Below are positions 8,592 to 16,996 of a DNA stretch of 64,000 nt, in pieces. Positions within the stretch are counted from its first letter, which is position 1, and every line of letters begins with the position of its first letter. The DNA is from Streptomyces humidus (GTDB lineage Bacteria; Actinomycetota; Actinomycetes; Streptomycetales; Streptomycetaceae). The notes under the pieces were generated by a model. The model was not told where the DNA came from, searched no databases, and saw only the letters and a list, made by a program, of their open reading frames with translations. A program made the translations under genes and the position numbers. The stretch spans positions 1 through 64,000 of the forward strand of contig NZ_BMTL01000006.1 in the NCBI RefSeq assembly GCF_014649655.1. Direction: 5' to 3'.

Positions 8592-9407
8592 GTGGCAGGA
8601 GTCGCACGTCGCCGTCTGGACGCGGAGCTGGTCCGCCGCAAGCTCGCGCGCTCGCGTGAGCACGCCGGGCAGCTGATCGCCGCCGGCCGGGTCAGCGTCG
8701 GCAAGACCGTCGCGACGAAGCCGGCCACGCAGGTCGAGACCGCCGCCGCGATCGTCGTCTCCGTCGACGCCGACGACCCGGACTACGTCTCCCGGGGCGG
8801 GCACAAGCTCGCCGGAGCCCTGGAGGCGTTCGTGCCCCAGGGGCTCGTGGTGCGGGGCCGGCGGGCGCTCGACGCCGGCGCCTCCACCGGCGGGTTCACG
8901 GACGTGCTGCTGCGGGCGGGCGCCGCGCACGTCGTCGCCGTGGACGTCGGATACGGACAACTCGCCTGGTCTCTGCAGAGCGATGAACGCGTCACCGTCA
9001 AGGACCGTACGAACGTACGCGAGTTGACGCTTGAAGCGATCGATGGGGAGCCTGTGGATCTTGTCGTGGGGGACTTGTCCTTCATTCCGCTCGGGCTGGT
9101 GCTGCCAGCCCTGACGCGGTGCACCGGACCGGACGCGGACCTGGTGATGATGGTCAAGCCCCAGTTCGAGGTGGGGAAGGAACGGCTCGGCAGCGGGGGC
9201 GTCGTGCGCAGCCCGCAGCTGCGGGCGGAAGCCGTGCGGGGCGTGGCCGCGAAGGCGTGGGACCTGGGACTCGGGGTGCGGGGCGTCACGGCCAGTCCCC
9301 TGCCCGGGCCTTCGGGCAATGTCGAGTACTTTCTGTGGCTTCGGGCCGGGGCGCCTGCCCCGGACCCGGCCGACGTCGACCGTGCAGTAGCGGAGGGGCC
9401 GCGTTGA
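8592..9407 (+). CDS. tlyA: TlyA-family rRNA 2'-O-methyltransferase
   Basis: This 271-aa protein has an N-terminal S4 RNA-binding domain (residues about 5-65: RRRLDAELVRRKLARSREHA, then RVSVGK). An FtsJ-like SAM-dependent methyltransferase domain follows, with ALDAGASTGGFTDVLL as SAM motif I and VGDLSFIPL and MVKPQFEVGK as later motifs. TlyA in mycobacteria 2'-O-methylates 16S and 23S rRNA and is needed for capreomycin action. The GTG at 8592 is preceded by TAGGAG at 8575-8580; an ATG at 8568 has no comparable site. It overlaps nadK by 4 bp. Confidence 0.9.
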   Translation: MAGVARRRLDAELVRRKLARSREHAGQLIAAGRVSVGKTVATKPATQVETAAAIVVSVDADDPDYVSRGGHKLAGALEAFVPQGLVVRGRRALDAGASTGGFTDVLLRAGAAHVVAVDVGYGQLAWSLQSDERVTVKDRTNVRELTLEAIDGEPVDLVVGDLSFIPLGLVLPALTRCTGPDADLVMMVKPQFEVGKERLGSGGVVRSPQLRAEAVRGVAAKAWDLGLGVRGVTASPLPGPSGNVEYFLWLRAGAPAPDPADVDRAVAEGPR

Positions 9408-10309
9408 GTCAGAACCGAGCTCGTACTGTTTTCCTGCTCGCCCACACCGGGCGGCCCGCAGCCATCCGCAGCGCCGAACTGGTGGTCAAGGGACTGCTGC
9501 GCGAGGGCATCGGGGTGCGCGTCCTGGAGTACGAGGCATCCGACCTGCATGTGCCCGACGACGTCGAACTGGTCGCCGAGGCCACCCCACAGTGCCTGGA
9601 GGGGTGCGAGCTGCTCATCGTCCTCGGCGGTGACGGCACGCTGCTGCGCGGCGCGGAGTTCGCGCGGGCGTCCGGGGTGCCGATGCTCGGCGTCAACCTC
9701 GGGAGCGTCGGCTTCCTCGCGGAGGCCGAGCGCGACGACCTCGACAAGGTGGTCGACCGGGTGGTGACCAGGGCGTACGAGGTCGAGGAGCGCATGACCG
9801 TCGACGTCGTGGTGCACCGCAACGGGGACATCGTCCACACCGACTGGGCGCTGAACGAGGCGGCCGTGCAGAAGGCGGGCGCCGAGAAGCTGCTCGAGGT
9901 GGTGCTCGAGATCGACGGGCGGCCGGTCACCGGCTTCGGCTGCGACGGGATCGTCCTGTCGACGCCGACCGGTTCCACCGCGTACGCGTTCTCCGCCGGC
10001 GGGCCCGTGGTGTGGCCCGAGGTCGAGGCGCTGCTGATGGTGCCGATCAGCGCGCACGCGCTGTTCGCGAAGCCGCTGGTCACCTCGCCCAACTCGGTGC
10101 TCGCGGTGGAACTGTTGCCGCACATCCCGCCTGGCGTGCTGTGGTGCGACGGACGGCGGACCTTCGAGCTGCCTCCGGGGGCCCGGGTCGAGGTGCGGCG
10201 GGGCGCGGTGCCGGTGCGGCTCGCCCGGCTGCACCACGCCTCGTTCACCGACCGGCTGGTGGCGAAGTTCGCCCTGCCCGTCGCGGGATGGCGCGGGGCG
10301 CGGAGCTAG
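9404..10309 (+). CDS. nadK: NAD kinase
   Basis: The 301-aa product phosphorylates NAD to NADP. It shows the diagnostic LGGDGTLLRGAE motif around residue 70, NLGSVGFLAE, the DGIVLSTPTGSTAYAFSAGGP substrate loop and a C-terminal beta domain. It begins with a TTG that overlaps the tlyA stop (TTGA), preceded by CGGAGGGG. Its place between tlyA and recN is the usual actinobacterial arrangement. Confidence 0.95.
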   Translation: MSQNRARTVFLLAHTGRPAAIRSAELVVKGLLREGIGVRVLEYEASDLHVPDDVELVAEATPQCLEGCELLIVLGGDGTLLRGAEFARASGVPMLGVNLGSVGFLAEAERDDLDKVVDRVVTRAYEVEERMTVDVVVHRNGDIVHTDWALNEAAVQKAGAEKLLEVVLEIDGRPVTGFGCDGIVLSTPTGSTAYAFSAGGPVVWPEVEALLMVPISAHALFAKPLVTSPNSVLAVELLPHIPPGVLWCDGRRTFELPPGARVEVRRGAVPVRLARLHHASFTDRLVAKFALPVAGWRGARS

Positions 10310-10418
10310 CGGCCCGCGGGGAGGGGAGTCGGCGGTCCGCGGGGAACGGGGACCGTCCACTCGCCCGGGTGACAGGGTGCCTCGCACTTTCCCTCCCCGA
10401 CCTCGTAAGGTCTTCTCC

Positions 10419-12149
10419 GTGTTGGAGGAGATGCGGATACGGTCGCTCGGAGTCATCGACGACGCTGTCGTCGAGCTGTCGCCCGGCTTCACCGCCGTCA
10501 CCGGTGAGACGGGCGCGGGCAAGACCATGGTGGTCACCAGCCTCGGACTGCTGCTGGGCGGACGCGCTGATCCCGCGCTCGTGCGGATCGGCGCGGAGAA
10601 GGCGGTCGTGGAGGGGCGGATCACGGTGCCTCCGGGCGCCGCCGTGGCCCTGCGGGCCGAGGAGGCGGGCGCCGAGCTCGACGACGGGGCGTTGCTCATC
10701 AGCCGTACCGTTTCCGCCGAGGGACGGTCGCGGGCGCATGTGGGCGGGCGGAGCGTGCCCATGGGCGTGCTCGCCGAGCTCGCCGACGAACTGGTCGCCG
10801 TGCACGGGCAGACCGACCAGCAGGGACTGCTCAAGCTGTCCCGGCAGCGGCAGGCGCTCGACCGGTACGCGGGCGACGCGGTGACCGTGCCGCTCGCCAA
10901 GTACACCGAGGCCTACCGGCGCCTGCGGGCGGTGTCCGTCGAGCTGGACGAGATCGTCACCCGCGCGCGGGAGCGGGCCCAGGAGGCCGGCCTGCTGCGC
11001 TTCGGGCTCGACGAGATCGCCGGCGTCGAACCGCGCGCCGGCGAGGACGTCGAGCTCGCGGAGGAGGCCGAGCGGCTCGGGCACGCGGAAGCGCTGTCGT
11101 CCGCCGCCACGGCCGCGCACGCCGCGCTGGCCGGGAATCCGGAGGACCCCGAGGGCATCGACGCCACGACGCTCGTCGCGGGCGCGCAGCGGGCCCTGGA
11201 GGCCGTCCGGTCGCACGACCCGGCGCTGGCCGCGCTCGCCGACCGGATCGGGGAGATCGGCATCCTGCTGGGCGACGTCGCGGGCGAGCTCGCCGGGTAC
11301 GCCGACGACCTGGACGCCGATCCGCTGCGGCTGTCGGCCGTGGAGGAGCGGCGGGCCGCGCTCACCGCCCTCACCCGCAAGTACGGGCCGGACATGAACG
11401 CCGTGCTCGCCTGGGCCGAGCAGAGCGCCGCCCGGCTCACGGAGCTGGACGGCGACGACGGGCGCGTCGACGAGCTGACCGCCGAGCGGGACGCGCTGCG
11501 GGCCGAGCTCGGCGGGCTGGCGCAGGCGTTGACCGACGCACGCGCCGAGGCCGCGGAGCGGTTCGCCGCGGCCGTGACCGCCGAGCTGGCCTCGCTGGCC
11601 ATGCCGCACGCGCGTGTGTCGTTCGACATCCGGCAGACCGAGGACCCGGAGGGCGTCGAGGTCGGCGGCCGTCCGGTCGCCTACGGGCCGGCCGGCGTGG
11701 ACGAGGTCGAGCTGCTGCTCGCCCCGCACCCGGGAGCCCCGCCGCGGCCCATCGCCAAGGGCGCGTCCGGCGGTGAGCTCTCGCGCGTGATGCTGGCCGT
11801 CGAGGTCGTGTTCGCGGGGACGGATCCGGTGCCGACGTATCTCTTCGACGAGGTCGACGCGGGCGTGGGCGGCAAGGCCGCCGTCGAGATCGGGCGCCGG
11901 CTGGCGCGGCTGGCGAGGACCGCTCAGGTGGTGGTCGTCACCCACCTTCCGCAGGTCGCCGCTTTCGCCGACCGGCAGCTGCTGGTCGAGAAGACCCACG
12001 ACGGGTCGGTCACCCGGTCCGGTGTGAAGGTCCTGGAGGGCGAGGAGCGCATCCGCGAGCTGTCCCGCATGCTGGCCGGCCAGGAGGACTCCGAGACGGC
12101 ACGGGCCCACGCGGAGGAGCTCCTCGCCGCCGCTCGCGCGGACGGGTAG
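10419..12149 (+). CDS. recN: DNA repair protein RecN
   Basis: The 576-aa protein is an SMC-like ATPase of double-strand-break repair. It has the N-terminal Walker A GETGAGKTMV, a central coiled-coil rich in Ala/Glu/Arg, a signature-like KGASGGELSRVMLA and Walker B TYLFDEVDAGVGG, followed by VVVTHLPQVAAFAD. The GTG at 10419 gives VLEEMRIRSLG, which fits the family start; the ATG 12 nt later has GGAGGAG directly abutting it. No obvious LexA box is seen in the 110 bp before it. Confidence 0.95.
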   Translation: MLEEMRIRSLGVIDDAVVELSPGFTAVTGETGAGKTMVVTSLGLLLGGRADPALVRIGAEKAVVEGRITVPPGAAVALRAEEAGAELDDGALLISRTVSAEGRSRAHVGGRSVPMGVLAELADELVAVHGQTDQQGLLKLSRQRQALDRYAGDAVTVPLAKYTEAYRRLRAVSVELDEIVTRARERAQEAGLLRFGLDEIAGVEPRAGEDVELAEEAERLGHAEALSSAATAAHAALAGNPEDPEGIDATTLVAGAQRALEAVRSHDPALAALADRIGEIGILLGDVAGELAGYADDLDADPLRLSAVEERRAALTALTRKYGPDMNAVLAWAEQSAARLTELDGDDGRVDELTAERDALRAELGGLAQALTDARAEAAERFAAAVTAELASLAMPHARVSFDIRQTEDPEGVEVGGRPVAYGPAGVDEVELLLAPHPGAPPRPIAKGASGGELSRVMLAVEVVFAGTDPVPTYLFDEVDAGVGGKAAVEIGRRLARLARTAQVVVVTHLPQVAAFADRQLLVEKTHDGSVTRSGVKVLEGEERIRELSRMLAGQEDSETARAHAEELLAAARADG

Positions 12150-12262
12150 CCGCGCACGACCGTCCGCCGGATCCGTCGACCGGATCCGTCGGCCGGGGCC
12201 GCCCTCGACACCCTGACGGCATGCCATCTGCCGCGCCAAAGAATCGAACAAATGGCCGATCG

Positions 12263-12284
12263 GCTTCACTCGCGTGGGTGAAGC
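12263..12284 (+). promoter_or_regulatory. Inverted repeat before the glycosyltransferase gene
   Basis: GCTTCAC and GTGAAGC flank an 8-nt spacer in the 300-bp gap between recN and the glycosyltransferase gene. It has no T tract, so an operator or leader hairpin is more likely than a terminator. The regulator is unknown. Confidence 0.35.
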
Positions 12285-12450
12285 ATGGGGGCGTACGGGC
12301 CGTCGCCCGGAGGCCGGAGGGCACGGAACACCCGTACGTCCTGGCATCCTTGGGCGTAACACGTGGAGGAACGTCAGCGGTCCACCCCTCCGCCCGGTCC
12401 CAGTACGTTTCTCCGTGACCGTCCGACGCCGAACCAGGAGCCCCGGCCAC

Positions 12451-13581
12451 GTGAGCACCCCCTCACCGCACGGCCAGTCGTCGTTGCGCACCGTGCAGGT
12501 GCTGGGCGGCGGCAACGCCGGCAGCAGCGTGCACGTGCGCTCCCTGGCCGCGGGGCTCGTCGCGAGGGGCGTGCGGGTGACAGTTTGCGCCCCCATCGAA
12601 TCCGATGACATCTACGACTTCACGGGCGCGGGCGCCGAACACGTGCACGTGCCGCGCAGCAGCGATCCAGGTTCCGTCGCGGCGCTCCGCGCGGTCTGCA
12701 CGAACGCCGACCTCGTCCACGCCCACGGACTGCACGCCTCCTTCCGCGCCGTCCTCGCGCTCAGCGGCCGGCGCACCCCGCTCGTCGTCACCTGGCACAA
12801 CCGCGCGCACGCCGAGGGCGCCCGAGCCCACCTGCTGCGGCTGCTGGAGCGACGGGTCGCGAGGACGGCCGCTGTGGTCCTCGGCACCACCTCCGACCTC
12901 GTCGACCGGGCCCGTCGCACCGGCGCCCGTGACGCGCGGCTCGCCGCGGTGACGCTGCCCCGGTCCCGGCCGGGCGGGAGTCCGCGGGAGGAGTGCGAGC
13001 AGCCGCCGTCCAAGCTGCGGGCCGAACTCGGCGCGATCGGCCGTCCGCTGCTCATGGCGGTCGGCCCACTGGACCGGCACCGGGGTCACGGCCTTCTGCT
13101 GGACGCCTCGCGCGCGTGGCGCGAGCTGGATCCGGCGCCCCTGGTGGTGATCGTGGGGGAGGGGCCGCAGCGGGCCGAGTTGCAGGGGCGCATCGAGGAC
13201 GAGGAACTGCCGGTGCGACTCGTCGGGCCGCGTGACGACGTGAGCGAACTGCTCGCCGCCGCCGACCTGGCGCTGCTGCCCGGCGGCGGGGAGTCGCGGT
13301 CGGTGCTCGCGCAGGAGGCCCTGCACGCGCGTGTGCCGCTCGTCGCGGCTACGGCCGGAGGCGTTCGAGAGCTCGTCGGCGACGCGGCCGAGCTGGTGCC
13401 GTCCGGCGACGCGAAGGCCTTCGGCGCCGCCGTCGTCCGGCTGCTCGGCGATCCCGAACGGGCCGAACGCCTGAGGGACATGGGCACCCGGCAGGCGGCC
13501 ACCTGGCCCACCGAGGACGAGACCGTCGCCCAGGTGCTCAGCGTGTACGACGAGCTGACGCAGCCCCGCCCGATGATCTGA
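12451..13581 (+). CDS. Glycosyltransferase family 4 protein
   Basis: The 376-aa product has the GT-B fold signature of GT4 enzymes: an N-terminal VLGGGNAGSSVHVRSLAAGL donor-side loop, LVHAHGLHASFRAV, then LMAVGPLDRHRGHGLLL, VIVGEGPQRAELQ and a C-terminal AQEALHARVPLVAATAGGVREL segment containing the E-x7-E-like region. The GTG at 12451 follows AGGAG at 12436-12440. It stands alone, after recN and convergent to the pucR-type gene. The acceptor and sugar cannot be told. Confidence 0.85.
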   Translation: MSTPSPHGQSSLRTVQVLGGGNAGSSVHVRSLAAGLVARGVRVTVCAPIESDDIYDFTGAGAEHVHVPRSSDPGSVAALRAVCTNADLVHAHGLHASFRAVLALSGRRTPLVVTWHNRAHAEGARAHLLRLLERRVARTAAVVLGTTSDLVDRARRTGARDARLAAVTLPRSRPGGSPREECEQPPSKLRAELGAIGRPLLMAVGPLDRHRGHGLLLDASRAWRELDPAPLVVIVGEGPQRAELQGRIEDEELPVRLVGPRDDVSELLAAADLALLPGGGESRSVLAQEALHARVPLVAATAGGVRELVGDAAELVPSGDAKAFGAAVVRLLGDPERAERLRDMGTRQAATWPTEDETVAQVLSVYDELTQPRPMI

Positions 13582-13705
13582 GACGCGGGAACCGGCCGTC
13601 GGGCCCGAGGATCCGTGGCGACGGACGACCGGCGCCGAGAGAGAGCCCACGGGCGTCGGGCATGGGCCATCGGGCACGGGCACGGGGCATCGGGTCCGAT
13701 GGCGG

Positions 13706-13735
13706 GGGCCGTCGACCGCGCGCAGTCGACGGCCC
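13706..13735. terminator. Hairpin between convergent genes
   Basis: Eleven perfect base pairs (13706-13716 with 13725-13735) close an 8-nt loop in the 250-bp gap between the convergent glycosyltransferase and PucR genes. There is no T run, but stable GC hairpins of this sort commonly terminate in Streptomyces. The rest of the gap holds short GGGCAYGGG-like repeats and no gene. Confidence 0.55.
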
Positions 13736-13830
13736 GGAAGCAGTCCGCCGCCGACGCCCGGCCGTCTGCGGGCGGCCGAAGACGGTGGAGGGCCGCCGGT
13801 GGACGGCGGTGCGGCGGCTCCTTCCCGGCG

Positions 13831-15474
13831 TCACGGCACGTGCCGTCGTGCCCGTAGCGCCAGGCTCAACGCCAGGACCGTCTGGGGGTCGTCGAGGTCG
13901 GTGCCGAGCAACTCGGCGATGCGGGCGAGGCGGTTGTAGAGGGTCTGACGGTTCAGATGCAGCTCGCGGGCGGTCTCCGCCTTGCGGCCGGCGTGCGCCA
14001 GATACGTCTCCAGGGTCGGCAGCAGCGGCGGTCTGGAGCGCTGGTCGTGATCGCGGACCGGGCCGATCGCGCGGTCCACGAACGCCGCCAGGTCGCGGTG
14101 GTCGCGCAGCCGCCACAGGAGCAGGTCGATGTCGAGGCGGCGGGCGTCGTACCAGGGGCGGTCCGGCAGGCCGTGCGCGGCCGTCGCCGCCTCCGCGGCG
14201 TGTCGAAGCCCCGCCGAGGCGGCCGCCCAGCCGCCCGCCACCCCCACGACCACCACCGGGGGCGCGGCCCCCGGCCGTTGCATCCCGGCCCGCTCCACCC
14301 CGGCCCGCAGCGCCGCCGCCACCCGGTCCGCCACCGCGGGCCGCTCCGACTCCGAGCGCAGGCCCAGCAGCACCGGCACCCGGCCCTCGACCGGCCGGAC
14401 GCCCAGCAGCACCGGCACGCCCACCGACGCCAGCTCCTCCGCGACCGCCCGCGCCAGCACCGCCCAGCCCCCGCCGGGGGAGACGCCGTCACCCAGCCGC
14501 ATGACGACCGGCAGCAGCGGGCCGGCGACCGGCCTGAAACCGAGGACCCGCGCCTGCGCCGGAGCGTCCTCCGCGGCGATCCGGCCCTCGGCGAGGTCGG
14601 TCAGGAAGTCGCCCCGGCCGCGCGCGGCGAGCTCCTCCTCCTGGCGGGCCTGCATCAGCACCACGGCCAGGATCCCGGCCGCCTGTTCGGCCGCGATCCG
14701 GTGCACGGGGGCCAGCGGGCCGCGCACGGGCAGCTGCACCAGCCTGGCGCGCACCGCGCCCGCCCCCGGCCCGCCCCCGGGCACGTCCACCAGCACCGAA
14801 CCGGCGGGCGGCGGCGCGTCCTTGTGCGGGCCGCGCAGCCCCTCCCACACCTGGAGGGCATCCGCGCCCTGGGGGCCTTCCCCGGCCGCGTACAGCAGCC
14901 GTCCGTCGGTCGTCTCCAGGAACACCGGGTTGTCGCCGAAGTCGGCCAGGATGCCCAGCACCTGCGGGATCCCGCCGCCGCCGAGGAGGGCCTGCGTACA
15001 GCGCCGGTGCACCTCCTCTGCCTGCTGGAGAAGCGCGTAGTGCCCGTTGACGATCTCGGTGTGGACCTCCTCCGTGACCGTCACGAACGCCACCTCGCGG
15101 TGCAGTTGGACGAGCGGGAGCCCGGTCGTGCGCGCGGTCTCGACCAGGGCGGCGGGCAGCCGGTCGAAGCGCGGTCCCAGTTCGATCACCAGGGCCGCGA
15201 TGCCCCGCTCGGCCAGGGTGCGGACGAACGCCCGCTGCTCCGCCGGACGGGTGCCGAGACCGTAGCCCGTCGTCAGCAGGAGTTCCCCGCCCTTGAGCAG
15301 CGAGGCGATGTGCGGGACCTCGCCCGCGTGCACCCAGCGCACCGTGCGGTCCAGCCGCTCGCCGCCCGCGAGGACCTCGGGCAGCCCGCTGCGCAGTCCG
15401 GGCAGCTCCAGCGCCCGCCGCACGGTGATGCCGGCGCTCCGGCTGTCGAATCGGTGGTCCGCGCGGCTGTCCAT
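13831..15474 (-). CDS. PucR family transcriptional regulator
   Basis: The 547-aa regulator has an N-terminal PucR (purine catabolism regulator-like) domain, residues about 15-140 (TVRRALELPGLRSG, then VPHIASLLKGGELLLTTGYG). A central region follows, and the C-terminal PucR helix-turn-helix: LLPTLETYLAHAGRKAETA, then LHLNRQTLYNRLARIAELLG. It starts 35 bp after the flavoprotein gene on the same strand, so the two are probably cotranscribed and the regulator may control the flavoprotein. The effector is unknown. Confidence 0.9.
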   Translation of the reverse strand: MDSRADHRFDSRSAGITVRRALELPGLRSGLPEVLAGGERLDRTVRWVHAGEVPHIASLLKGGELLLTTGYGLGTRPAEQRAFVRTLAERGIAALVIELGPRFDRLPAALVETARTTGLPLVQLHREVAFVTVTEEVHTEIVNGHYALLQQAEEVHRRCTQALLGGGGIPQVLGILADFGDNPVFLETTDGRLLYAAGEGPQGADALQVWEGLRGPHKDAPPPAGSVLVDVPGGGPGAGAVRARLVQLPVRGPLAPVHRIAAEQAAGILAVVLMQARQEEELAARGRGDFLTDLAEGRIAAEDAPAQARVLGFRPVAGPLLPVVMRLGDGVSPGGGWAVLARAVAEELASVGVPVLLGVRPVEGRVPVLLGLRSESERPAVADRVAAALRAGVERAGMQRPGAAPPVVVVGVAGGWAAASAGLRHAAEAATAAHGLPDRPWYDARRLDIDLLLWRLRDHRDLAAFVDRAIGPVRDHDQRSRPPLLPTLETYLAHAGRKAETARELHLNRQTLYNRLARIAELLGTDLDDPQTVLALSLALRARRHVP

Positions 15475-15509
15475 GCAGCGGACGCTACCTGCGCCGATGC
15501 CGGCCGCGC

Positions 15510-16892
15510 TCAGGCCGGCCTGATGTTGTGGTTGAAGCGGAACACGTTGTCCGGGTCGTACCGCCGCTTCACGTCCGCGAGGAGCCGGGCGTTGCGGGCG
15601 CCCAGGCCGGCCACGACCCGGTCGGCTCCCTCGTCGCCGATGAAGTTGAGGTAGACCGCGCCCGTGCTCCAGGGCTGCACCGCGGCCCGCACGTCGCGCA
15701 CCCACCGGATGCACCGCTCGTCGTCCGCCGGGTCCTCCCAGAGCCCGAAGGGGTGCACGGCCCACGGTGCGTCGCGGTAGGGCACGGGGTACTCGTGCGG
15801 ACCGGCGGCGATCGCGCCGCCCTGCGGGAACAGCGCGTGCATGGTGCCGGTCGGCACGGGCAGCGTCTGCGCGAGGCCGCAGAAGGCGTCCACGAAGTCG
15901 TCCGGCGCGCCGGTCAGGTACTCCGCGGACCAGTAGTTGCGCATACCGGGCGGGTCGTCGAGCATGCACTGCACGTCCGCGTACGGCATCGCGCCGACGA
16001 CCTCCGCCTCGTGCGGCAGCGCCAGCAGCGGCTCGGCCAGCTTGCGCAGGTCGGCCTCGGCGCCCGTGTACGTCAGCAGCACACCGCACAGCTGCGTGCC
16101 GACGAGGTGGGGCGGGACGAACTCCGCCGGCGGGCCGGTGAGATAGAGCACCGCGCCGCCCGCCTCGTCCGGGCCGGAGGCGATCACGTCCCGGTAGGTG
16201 CGGGCCGCCTCGTGGCCGTGCTCCGGCAGGTACAACAGCAGCGCGATGGAGAACTCGGGCAGTTCGTGCAGCGCGAGGGTGAAGGCGGTGGCGACGCCGA
16301 AGTTGCCTCCGCCGCCGTGCAGCGCCCAGAACAGGTCGGGGTCGTCGTCGGGGCCGGCGTGGACCTGCCGGCCTTCGGCGGTGACCAGGTCGACGCCCTC
16401 GAGGTTGTCGACCGCCAACCCGAACCGGCGGTCCAGCCAGCCGGTGCCGCCGCCGAGCAGGTAGCCGCCGACGCCGGTGGTGGAGGCCCGGCCGCCGGTG
16501 GTGGCGAGGGCGTAGGGCGCGCAGGCGCGGTCCAGATCGCTCATCGTGGCCCCGCCCGCAACCCGGACCGTGCGGGCCACGGGGTCGACGGTGACGGCGC
16601 GCATGTGGCGCAGGTCCACCACCACGGCCCCGTCGCCCAGGGCCATGCCGGCGACGCTGTGACCGCCGCCGCGCACCGCGACGGGCAGGTCGTCGTCGCG
16701 GGCGAAGCGCACCGCGCGCACCACGTCGGAGACGTCCGTGCACTGGGCGATCACGGTCGGACGGCGGTCGATCATCGAGTTGAACACCGTGCGGGCCTCG
16801 TCGTAGCCCGAGTCCCCCGGTGTGAACACGTCGCCGGCCAGATCCTCGCGGAGCGCGGTCAGAGCCGCCTCCGTCGTCGATGGGGAGGCCAT
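15510..16892 (-). CDS. FAD-binding oxidoreductase, berberine-bridge-enzyme-like
   Basis: This 460-aa flavoprotein has a PCMH-type FAD domain. RGGGHSVAG near residue 75 contains the His that carries covalent FAD in this family. GGYLLGGGTGWL follows, lacking the Cys that gives a second flavin link in bicovalent members. The C-terminal BBE element VYLNF...DPDNVFRFNHNI is present. Family members oxidise sugars, alkaloids or antibiotic intermediates. The ATG at 16892 follows GAAGGGGGTG. No signal peptide is visible. A TAGGCT -10-like hexamer lies just upstream on the minus strand. Confidence 0.85.
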   Translation of the reverse strand: MASPSTTEAALTALREDLAGDVFTPGDSGYDEARTVFNSMIDRRPTVIAQCTDVSDVVRAVRFARDDDLPVAVRGGGHSVAGMALGDGAVVVDLRHMRAVTVDPVARTVRVAGGATMSDLDRACAPYALATTGGRASTTGVGGYLLGGGTGWLDRRFGLAVDNLEGVDLVTAEGRQVHAGPDDDPDLFWALHGGGGNFGVATAFTLALHELPEFSIALLLYLPEHGHEAARTYRDVIASGPDEAGGAVLYLTGPPAEFVPPHLVGTQLCGVLLTYTGAEADLRKLAEPLLALPHEAEVVGAMPYADVQCMLDDPPGMRNYWSAEYLTGAPDDFVDAFCGLAQTLPVPTGTMHALFPQGGAIAAGPHEYPVPYRDAPWAVHPFGLWEDPADDERCIRWVRDVRAAVQPWSTGAVYLNFIGDEGADRVVAGLGARNARLLADVKRRYDPDNVFRFNHNIRPA

Positions 16893-16996
16893 GGTGGCAC
16901 CCCCTTCCGTGCAGGGGCTGATGGGACCAGCCTAGGCGCGACGCGTCCGGCGGGCCTGTCGTGCCGCCGGACGCCGCCGCCCCGCCGAGGGCCGGG

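Noticed and set aside
10310..10418. LexA box before recN
   Set aside because: No sequence near TCGAAC-N4-GTTCGA is present in the gap.
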